From the IMG/VR virus record IMGVR_UViG_3300021368_000879, positions 1-23,653 of that record: DNA of 23,653 nt. One strand, 5' to 3'. The position numbers and the translations under genes were made by a program. The notes below the pieces were generated by a model. It was not told the origin of the DNA. It was given only the letters and a program-made list of their open reading frames with translations, and did not search any database. Numbering within the stretch: position 1 is the first letter of the stretch; every line of letters begins with the position of its first letter. Origin of the DNA: a virus. Shown here piece by piece: positions 1 through 6,162 of the stretch.

Positions 1-1
1 A

Positions 2-1474
2 AAGAAATCTCCTGAAACTTCAATCGACTTGGAAGCATTTGCGAAGAAAGTTGCAGAGGACACTGCAGCTAAAATCGCTATGAAACAAGCCGAAGCTAAA
101 GCAGCAGAAGAAAAGCAATTACAAGAGCAGGCTGAAAAGCAAGCTCAAGTAGACGCTGAAGCAAAAGCTGCTCAAGAAGCAAAGGAAATTGAAACAAAAA
201 CTATAGTGGAAGCTGGTTTGACAGGAGCTGAAAGGCTAATGGAAGACCTAGAAACTAGAGTTAATGAAAAACAAGAAGACTTAAAATCAGTAGTCGACTC
301 ATTAGAAAAGCAACTCGCTGAGAAATCAGAAGAAATCATGAATATTCGTGAATCTAAAAGAGTATTTGCTAACAGAAATGGTTCTGGCGACTGGAAAAAA
401 GACTTCGAGCAAGACGTTATTGACGCAAAATTTGCTGGTTTAGCTACTGGTAAAGGTTGGGATAACAGCTATGCTAAAGGTGTAATGGAAAAAGTAAACG
501 TTCAAGCAGGTGTCGAAGTATCTGGTGCTGAATTTGAACAGTTAGTTTCAACATCTATTGAAAGAGATATTCAAAATGAGCTAGTCTTAGCACCTCTATT
601 TAGAGAAATTGCTATGAGTTCTGCTAATATGATTATCCCAGTATTACCAGATGCTGGTTATGCCGAATTTACAGGTAACCAAACAGCTTCAGGTAGTGCA
701 CCAAAAGGTAACTTAGACCCTAGAGGGGACGCTTACGACCCAGGTAATGCCGCAGGTGTTGATATGACAGATATCACATTATCAACCAAAAAGCTTATTT
801 CACAATCATACTTAGGTAATGAGACTGAAGAAGATGCTATCTTACCAATCCTTCCTTTAATTAGAGAGTCAATGGTAAGGTCTCATGCAAGAGCTATGGA
901 AAATGCGTTACTATTAGGTAACCATGCAGACGGCGCTTTTGGAACTTCAAATGCAGCATTTGAAGGCTTAGTTGAGCATGCTGACAATGGTTCATTCTTT
1001 ACGAGTGACGTTGGTGGCGGTTCAGGTGGAATCTATGCAGCTGGTGATAAATTAACTGCAGCAGACTTACTTGGTCTAAGAAAGAATATGGGTAAATATG
1101 GTATTAACCCATCAGAAGTTGTATACATTGTTTCACAAGAAGGTTACTACAACCTACTTGAAGATGCAGAGTTCCAAGATGCTAACCTAGTTGGCGACAT
1201 GGCAACTAAGCTATCTGGAGAAATCGGACAAGTATTCGGTACAAGAGTACTATTATGTGATGAGTTCCCAGGAAAAGCAGCGACTAAAGTTGGTGCTATA
1301 GCAGTATATCCTAGAAACTATGTAATGCCAAGACTTAGAGGTGTGACAATTGAGTCAGACTACGAAGTAGCACAACAAAGAAGAGTACTAGTTGCTTCAC
1401 AAAGAATCGGTTTTGCCGAGTTAATTGAGAACGCTCATACAGTACACGGATGGAAATACGCAGCAGCTAGTTAA
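2..1474 (+). CDS. Major capsid protein, HK97 fold (5' end outside window)
   Basis: This is the main shell subunit of the phage head, of the HK97-like Phage_capsid family. The frame is open to the left edge of the window, and the first possible start inside it (TTG at 29) has no ribosome binding site, so the true start lies upstream. The first ~110 visible residues are rich in Ala, Lys, Glu and Gln and look like the coiled-coil scaffolding 'delta' domain that HK97-type capsids remove by proteolysis. The mature domain probably begins near nucleotide 360 (around VFANRNGSG). It then shows the expected N-arm, long helix and E-loop (about nt 650-780, Gly/Asp rich), and a C-terminal part with a pattern of the type RVLVASQRIGFAELI. 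Delta-domain cleavage is inferred from the family; the protease would be upstream or fused. The gene ends just before a strong hairpin terminator. Confidence 0.93.
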   Translation, partial: KKSPETSIDLEAFAKKVAEDTAAKIAMKQAEAKAAEEKQLQEQAEKQAQVDAEAKAAQEAKEIETKTIVEAGLTGAERLMEDLETRVNEKQEDLKSVVDSLEKQLAEKSEEIMNIRESKRVFANRNGSGDWKKDFEQDVIDAKFAGLATGKGWDNSYAKGVMEKVNVQAGVEVSGAEFEQLVSTSIERDIQNELVLAPLFREIAMSSANMIIPVLPDAGYAEFTGNQTASGSAPKGNLDPRGDAYDPGNAAGVDMTDITLSTKKLISQSYLGNETEEDAILPILPLIRESMVRSHARAMENALLLGNHADGAFGTSNAAFEGLVEHADNGSFFTSDVGGGSGGIYAAGDKLTAADLLGLRKNMGKYGINPSEVVYIVSQEGYYNLLEDAEFQDANLVGDMATKLSGEIGQVFGTRVLLCDEFPGKAATKVGAIAVYPRNYVMPRLRGVTIESDYEVAQQRRVLVASQRIGFAELIENAHTVHGWKYAAAS

Positions 1475-1491
1475 TAGCTCATAACGGTTTT

Positions 1492-1519
1492 GGTGGGTTT
1501 CCTTAAACCCACCCTTTTT
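1492..1519 (+). terminator. Intrinsic terminator after the capsid gene
   Basis: A perfect 9-bp stem (GGTGGGTTT at 1492-1500 with AAACCCACC at 1505-1513) encloses a 4-base loop and is followed by C and five T (1515-1519). It sits 18 bases after the capsid stop codon and only 10 bases before the next start codon. It may be a partial terminator that lowers downstream expression, or a 3' stabiliser of the capsid mRNA. Confidence 0.85.
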
Positions 1520-1523
1520 AACT

Positions 1524-2120
1524 ATGGCAGACTTAATAACAGTAAACGAATACAAAGACGCAGAAGGCCTTCGAGGGGAGAAGGACGACGACCGTCTCGC
1601 TGTTATAGTACCTCAGGTATCTGATTTAGTTAAGAAGTATTGTGGAATAAGTTTTATAGATTACTATAGCACTTCTAAAGTAGAAACTTTTTCAATCGAA
1701 GATAATTTTACCTATTCGATTATTCTTAGTGAAAGTCCAATAGTTGAAGTTTCTAAAGTAGAAGAAAGAGAAACTTATTCAGATAGTTACAAAGAGTTAA
1801 CTACAGGAAAATACCAGTATTACGTAGACGAAGAAGCAGACGCAATCATTAGAACTAACGAAACTGGTAATCAGATAAGTTGGAAGAAAGGTGTAGGTGC
1901 AGTTAGAATTACATATAAAGCTGGCTACGCTTCAACACCAAAAGATTTACAATTAGCACTGTTTGACTTAGTAAACTATTACATAAAAGACGAACATAAA
2001 GAAAGAAGAACTTTGGGCGGAGCAGTCCAACAGAATCAAGGTACTGCTGGAATCAGAAATAGTACTGACTTTCCAGACCATATAAAAAGAGTACTTGATT
2101 TATATAAAGTGGTTATTTAA
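1524..2120 (+). CDS. Head-tail connector protein (gp6-like family)
   Basis: This 198-residue protein probably forms the adaptor ring below the portal, joining head and tail. It follows the pattern of the Phage_connect_1/HK97 gp6-like family: a short N-terminal helix (LITVNEYKDAEGL), an acidic DDDR turn, a helix ending in KKYCGISF, and a later VRITYKAGYA strand before a helix (DLQLALFDLVNYYIKDEHKERR) typical of these adaptors. The position directly after the capsid gene fits. The start at 1524 keeps the conserved N-terminus, yet there is no Shine-Dalgarno sequence: the bases before ATG are the T-tract of the terminator. The first codons are GC-rich and use CGN arginine codons, unlike the rest of the gene. 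The stop overlaps the next start by one base (TAATG). Family assignment is by recalled pattern, not by search. Confidence 0.75.
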   Translation: MADLITVNEYKDAEGLRGEKDDDRLAVIVPQVSDLVKKYCGISFIDYYSTSKVETFSIEDNFTYSIILSESPIVEVSKVEERETYSDSYKELTTGKYQYYVDEEADAIIRTNETGNQISWKKGVGAVRITYKAGYASTPKDLQLALFDLVNYYIKDEHKERRTLGGAVQQNQGTAGIRNSTDFPDHIKRVLDLYKVVI

Positions 2121-3601
2121 TGTCTTCAACACTCAGAGCGAAGTTAGTAGAAGAAATAAAAAGTAATGTTGACGGTCGTATAAGTGGAGGTTACTTTACT
2201 TATGGAGAGTATAAACTACATAAAGCGAGATGGGAAGGAGAACTAGCACAAGCACACGTGGCACAAATAGAATCATCCCCAGATCTTACACCTTTTGATA
2301 GTGGAAGCGGAAGAGTTGGTGGCTCAATATATGGAAGCTGGACAGCTTTAGGAGAAAAGTTATTAACGCATCTAAGAAAAAATGCAAATAAGAAAACTTA
2401 TAAGCTTGTAAAAGGTACAAAAATAACAGCTGATACATTTGAAATACATTATAAAAGAAACCCAGACAATCAAAAAGCAATTAATGGTGCACACATAGAA
2501 AACGCTATTGATGCAGCGATTAAAGAGTTTATGAAAAAAGAACTCCGAGATATAGCAATGGAGTATGTACATGGTAGAACAGGTACAGGACAGTTTGATA
2601 ATGCCTTATTTAGAGGTAATAAAGCAGAAGTAAGAGCCGACATAAGAAACAGAAGAGGTTCTCAAGCTGGTGGACAAGGTATTAACGTAGACCAGGGTAT
2701 AGCAAAAGCAATAGATGAAGTAGTAATGGATAAAGCTAACTATCATATATTCTCAACTATACTAGATTATTATAATCATGTATTTGGCTATGACCATGAA
2801 GTAAAAGATTTTTCAAAAGGGAATACTTTTAAACAAAAACTAATAATGAGAGGCTCTCTTGATACTAAAGAAGCAGCAGATAATGCTAGTACTTACGATA
2901 AAGCAATTAAAGAAGAAGCAATAGCTTTCTTAGAAGATGCAGACGGTGAGATGGCTATTGAGATAATGAAAAGACTCAAAAAGGCAAAACCCAATGATTG
3001 GAAAGGTATTGGCCCAGCAAAAATGCAAACTTTATGGGCAGATAGTCCAGGACCAATAGAAAAACTTGATAAATTGGGTAAAGCAAAAGTAATAGAAAAT
3101 TTTTTAAAGGCAGTAAAAACAAAACCTGATTTAAGATTAAAAATTAATAAAAAAATATTACAAGAAGCCAAAAAGAAAACACAAGGTACAAAAGTAAAAC
3201 ACAAAGGTAAAAAAGCTTTTAGAAGTAATACTAAACGAGCAGGAACAGCAAGAGCAGCAGCAAGCAAAGTACAACAAAAAGCAGGTAAAAATCCTTTAGC
3301 ATTAAGAAATATGTTAAATGAAATGTTGCCAGTAGCAGTTGCACAAAATATGCAAAGTCCTGCACTAAACTATAGAACAGGTAGATTTGCAAACTCAGTA
3401 AGAGTAACAAATGTAACTCAAGGGCCAAGAGGTGGAAACACAATGATTGATGCAACTTATATGACAAATCCATATGAGACATTTGCACCAGGAGGAGATA
3501 AATATACTCCTCAGAGAAACCCTGAAAGATTAATTAGGAGAACATTAAGAGAAGTAGCCACAGGAATAATTGGCAACAAATTCGGAGTTAATATAAGATA
3601 A
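2120..3601 (+). CDS. Large putative neck / head-tail joining protein
   Basis: I do not recognise this 493-residue protein over its full length. Its place between the connector and the tail terminator is where head-closure proteins of the HK97 gp10-like type are coded. Its last ~110 residues contain a pattern reminiscent of such proteins: a helix, then LNYRTGRFANSVRV, strands, YMTNPYETFAPGG and a helix (PERLIRRTLREVATGI). That would make it a neck protein with a long N-terminal extension, since head-closure proteins usually have 100-150 residues. Residues ~285-400 are very Lys/Ala/Arg rich and could touch DNA or RNA. No signal peptide, membrane segment or enzyme motif is visible. It starts and ends with one-base TAATG overlaps, so it is probably translationally coupled to both neighbours. 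A virion protein injected with the DNA is an alternative. Confidence 0.5.
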   Translation: MSSTLRAKLVEEIKSNVDGRISGGYFTYGEYKLHKARWEGELAQAHVAQIESSPDLTPFDSGSGRVGGSIYGSWTALGEKLLTHLRKNANKKTYKLVKGTKITADTFEIHYKRNPDNQKAINGAHIENAIDAAIKEFMKKELRDIAMEYVHGRTGTGQFDNALFRGNKAEVRADIRNRRGSQAGGQGINVDQGIAKAIDEVVMDKANYHIFSTILDYYNHVFGYDHEVKDFSKGNTFKQKLIMRGSLDTKEAADNASTYDKAIKEEAIAFLEDADGEMAIEIMKRLKKAKPNDWKGIGPAKMQTLWADSPGPIEKLDKLGKAKVIENFLKAVKTKPDLRLKINKKILQEAKKKTQGTKVKHKGKKAFRSNTKRAGTARAAASKVQQKAGKNPLALRNMLNEMLPVAVAQNMQSPALNYRTGRFANSVRVTNVTQGPRGGNTMIDATYMTNPYETFAPGGDKYTPQRNPERLIRRTLREVATGIIGNKFGVNIR

Positions 3602-4062
3602 TGGAAACGACACTAGCAAGGAAACATACCACGCGACGTCGCGCCATAGTAGAGGCATTATGCCAAAAACTTGAGAATATTAATGGAAGTCCCCCATTCA
3701 GAACTTCAGTCGCAAAAGTAGAAAGACGACTAAAATTTTGGGACGAAGTAAACGAATTCCCTACTATTCATGTAGGAGCGGGAGCAGAAACTCGCGAGTA
3801 CGATGGTGGCGGATTCAGATTTAGATTTTTACAATTAACAGTTCGATGTTATGTTTCAGATGATAGTGATGTTATCGAAGCACTCGAAGAACTGTTAGAA
3901 GATGTTGAGACAGTAATAGAGGATAATGATCCGCTAACTTACTATGATTCAACAGGAACATCTCAATCTACAGTACAAACATCAATTATTACTGTAGATA
4001 CAGATGAAGGCGTATTAGAACCTCTAGGTGTAGGAGAAATCACCTGCGAGATTCGATATTAA
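3601..4062 (+). CDS. Tail terminator protein (gpU-like)
   Basis: This 153-residue protein probably forms the ring that caps the finished tail tube and docks it to the neck. It shows the alpha/beta pattern of this family: an N-terminal helix (RAIVEALCQKLENI), a conserved FPTIHVGAGAETRE segment, the strand-rich FRFLQLTVRCYV, an acidic helix (DVIEALEELLEDVETVIED), and a closing strand pair ending in GVGEITCEIRY. Its position just before the tail tube gene is the usual one. Seven of its twelve arginines use CGN codons, unlike most neighbours. A 12-bp CG-rich palindrome lies in codons 11-15 (3632-3643). The start overlaps the previous stop by one base, and no good ribosome binding site is placed for independent initiation. 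Confidence 0.75.
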   Translation: METTLARKHTTRRRAIVEALCQKLENINGSPPFRTSVAKVERRLKFWDEVNEFPTIHVGAGAETREYDGGGFRFRFLQLTVRCYVSDDSDVIEALEELLEDVETVIEDNDPLTYYDSTGTSQSTVQTSIITVDTDEGVLEPLGVGEITCEIRY

Positions 4063-4075
4063 TTAGGAGAAAATA

Positions 4076-5302
4076 ATGGCATTTTTCTTTAGTAGAGATA
4101 CCAAAGTATTTATGGAATGGTCAGAAGACGGCACAACTGCTAACACAGCTCTCTATGAGATACCTGTTTTAGACGGTTTTTCTTTTAGCCAAGGCACAAA
4201 TACTTCAGAGGTTACATTAAGTGAAGCAGCTACTTCCGCAGGAGCAACGAAAAGAGGTAGAGCAATGTTTACTGACTCTTTCGCACCAGCAGAGTGGAGC
4301 TTCTCAACTTATATGAGACCAACTGTATCAGGTTCAAATGCAAAATATGTAAGTGGAGACCACGCTGATAGTGGTGGACACTTTGCAGTAGAAGGCCCAC
4401 TTTGGGCAGCTATGAGTGCATCAGATTATGATAAAGCTTGTGGCGGAGACGCATTTGGCGATACAGCTAAACAAGAATTTAACTTTGCAAATTCAAATAA
4501 CGTAACACTTGGTGCATTTAATATGTACTTTGTATTAGGAGCTGCAAAAGATACAGCTACAACTGAGTACGAAACAGGTACAGACGGTGTAACAGTATAT
4601 AAACTAGCTAACTGTTCAGTAGGTTCAGCATCAATTGATTTTGATATTGAAGGTATTGCACAAATCGGCTGGGCTGGAAACGGTCAAACAGTTGAAGAGT
4701 TAAATACAGCTTTGAATACAGCAGCTACCGGAACAACTGCAAAAGGTTTAATCAGAGAAGGTGTAGACACAACATCAAACTTCATCAGACAGAAACTAAC
4801 TGACTTAACAATTAGTTTCAAACCAGGAAGTTCGACAGGAACACTAGGCACTCTAGATTCAAACTCTAATTCAGACCAAGCTTACACTATAACATTAACA
4901 GGTGGTAATATTACAATCGAAAATAATCTTACATACTTAACACCTGAGACTTTAGGACAAGTTAACTTGCCACTAGGTCATGTTATGGGAACAAGAAGTG
5001 TCTCAGGTAACTTTACTTGTTACTTGAATGACGCGGCAAATAGTTCATTAGACTTATTTGAAAGACTACAAGAGTCAAGAGGTGTTATTACTAACGCATT
5101 TGGCTTAACATTTGGTATAGGCGGCTCCGGCGGCACACCAAGATGTAATGTTGAACTAGCAACAGCGCATTTAGAACTACCATCTCACAGTTTTGAAGAT
5201 GTAGTTTCAGTTGACGTAGCTTTCCATGGTTTACCAGGAGACCTATCAGCAACTGATGCAACAGCAACCAATGAAGTAAAAGTAACTTACGTAGGTGCTT
5301 AA
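4076..5302 (+). CDS. Major tail tube protein
   Basis: This 408-residue protein is probably the subunit that stacks to form the tail tube. It is Gly/Ser/Thr/Ala rich with few Lys and Cys, has a beta-rich pattern, and sits between the tail terminator and the chaperone pair, the standard place for this gene. The N-terminus FFFSRDTKVFMEWSED and the mid-protein segment around GHVMGTRSVSGNFTCYLND resemble siphovirus tube proteins. At ~400 residues it is longer than a minimal tube protein (150-250), so extra surface domains are likely. It has a good ribosome binding site (TTAGGAGA, 7-8 bases before ATG), fitting a highly expressed protein, and is followed by a strong terminator. No Ig-like domain can be assigned with confidence. 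Confidence 0.85.
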   Translation: MAFFFSRDTKVFMEWSEDGTTANTALYEIPVLDGFSFSQGTNTSEVTLSEAATSAGATKRGRAMFTDSFAPAEWSFSTYMRPTVSGSNAKYVSGDHADSGGHFAVEGPLWAAMSASDYDKACGGDAFGDTAKQEFNFANSNNVTLGAFNMYFVLGAAKDTATTEYETGTDGVTVYKLANCSVGSASIDFDIEGIAQIGWAGNGQTVEELNTALNTAATGTTAKGLIREGVDTTSNFIRQKLTDLTISFKPGSSTGTLGTLDSNSNSDQAYTITLTGGNITIENNLTYLTPETLGQVNLPLGHVMGTRSVSGNFTCYLNDAANSSLDLFERLQESRGVITNAFGLTFGIGGSGGTPRCNVELATAHLELPSHSFEDVVSVDVAFHGLPGDLSATDATATNEVKVTYVGA

Positions 5303-5315
5303 TTAAAATAAAACT

Positions 5316-5343
5316 CGGGAGGGTTTCGACCCTCCCACTTTTT
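5316..5343 (+). terminator. Intrinsic terminator after the tail tube gene, UUCG loop
   Basis: An 8-bp perfect stem (GGGAGGGT at 5317-5324 with ACCCTCCC at 5329-5336) closes a TTCG tetraloop (5325-5328) and is followed by AC and five T (5339-5343). In RNA this is a very stable UUCG hairpin with a U-tract. It lies 14 bases after the tail tube stop and directly before the AAGGA ribosome binding site of the next gene. Confidence 0.9.
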
Positions 5344-5353
5344 AAGGAATAAT

Positions 5354-5782
5354 ATGACAGAAACTAAACAACCAGTATCACTTAAGAGTTTATTAACTCC
5401 AAGCAAAACTGTTTCAATAGAGTTTCCAGGACTAGACGGATTTGAAGTTAAATTAACTTATCTTGCTAGAGAGGAACTACTTAAATTAAGAAACAGAAGT
5501 GTAAAACAAGTTTTAAATAAAAAAACTAGGGCTTACGAAGAACAGCTAGATAATGATAGATTCTTAACCGAATACTGTAAAGCAATTATCAAAGGCTGGA
5601 AAGGCTTAAAGTATAAATACTTAGAAGAGCTTCTATTAGTAGATACAAGTGATGTAAACCCTGAAGACGAACTTGTCTGGAATGATGAAAACGCAGAACT
5701 TCTTATGAAGAACTCTGGCGATTTCGACAACTGGGTTTCTGAAACTGTTGGAGAACTAGAAAATTTTACCAAAGTCAAGTAG
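5354..5782 (+). CDS. Tail assembly chaperone, short form (gpG-like)
   Basis: This 142-residue protein probably coats the tape measure protein during tail assembly and is absent from the mature virion, as for lambda gpG. It sits between tail tube and tape measure. The N-terminus (PVSLKSLLTPSKTVSIEFPG, then FEVKLTYLAREELLKLRNRS) follows the pattern of siphovirus chaperones, and the protein is acidic toward its C-terminus. A clear AAGGA ribosome binding site lies 8 bases before ATG. Near its 3' end the gene contains a canonical -1 slippery heptamer (5761-5767), and an overlapping frame continues to 6162. The TAG stop at 5780-5782 lies in the loop of the predicted stimulatory structure. Confidence 0.87.
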   Translation: MTETKQPVSLKSLLTPSKTVSIEFPGLDGFEVKLTYLAREELLKLRNRSVKQVLNKKTRAYEEQLDNDRFLTEYCKAIIKGWKGLKYKYLEELLLVDTSDVNPEDELVWNDENAELLMKNSGDFDNWVSETVGELENFTKVK

Positions 5783-6162
5783 AACAGATTCTTGACCTAT
5801 TTGACAAACAGTTCTCAGACAAATATCTCGATGTAGATAAATATCTAGCAGTATGTGAACAGTTAGGCGAAGACCCTGACCCCGAAAAGATGCCTCCCGA
5901 ATATTCTGACTATCCGTTAGAAGTTCAGCAGGCATTTTTGTTACATAGCTACTTACACGACCAATGGGATGGTATGTCAGGTATGTATATGGGTAAAGAC
6001 CAAGCACCTCTAGGAACATTACTAGACATTTTAGAAATCGAAGATAAAAAAACAGTCCTCTTTTTTCTAAAATGTATTGAAGATAGAAACGCAAATCAAA
6101 TCAATCATAAAGTCGCAGAACGACAAAAGGCAGCCCAAAGAAAGGCTAAATTAGGAAAATAG
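5354..6162 (+). CDS. Tail assembly chaperone, -1 frameshift product (gpGT-like)
   Basis: The predicted product is 269 residues: 138 codons from 5354 to 5767, then a -1 shift and 131 codons from 5767 to the TAG at 6160-6162. The -1 frame is open from 5743 and has no well-placed start of its own. An ATG at 5890 would cut off ~40 plausible residues such as VEQILDLFDKQFSDKYLDVD. The T-like part is helical, has conserved-looking PPEYSDYPLEVQQAFLLHSY, and ends in a basic tail (AERQKAAQRKAKLGK). In lambda, G coats the tape measure while the T part recruits tail tube subunits. Here the ATG of the tape measure gene follows the stop directly. The shift itself is inferred from frame layout, slippery site and gene order. 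Confidence 0.83.
5761..5815 (+). promoter_or_regulatory. Programmed -1 ribosomal frameshift signal with pseudoknot candidate
   Basis: The heptamer AAATTTT at 5761-5767 reads A AAT TTT in the zero frame and so fits X XXY YYZ. After a 6-base spacer, GTCAAG (5774-5779) pairs perfectly with CTTGAC (5791-5796). Inside that loop, AGAAC (5781-5785) can pair with GTTCT (5811-5815), giving an H-type pseudoknot topology. The zero-frame stop TAG (5780-5782) lies in the loop. Heptamer and frame geometry are read directly; the pseudoknot is a manual prediction. Confidence 0.8.

Noticed and set aside
29-31. TTG at 29 as the start of the capsid gene
   Set aside because: There is no ribosome binding site before it, and the frame stays open to the window edge with plausible coding sequence, so the gene most likely begins outside the window.
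5801-5829. TTGACA with a downstream TATCTC as a promoter inside the chaperone gene
   Set aside because: The -10 element matches the consensus in only three of six positions, and the site lies inside coding sequence and the frameshift structure.
5890-6162. Independent 90-residue gene starting at ATG 5890
   Set aside because: The same frame is open ~147 bases further upstream with family-like sequence, there is no ribosome binding site before 5890, and the slippery heptamer explains its expression as part of GT.
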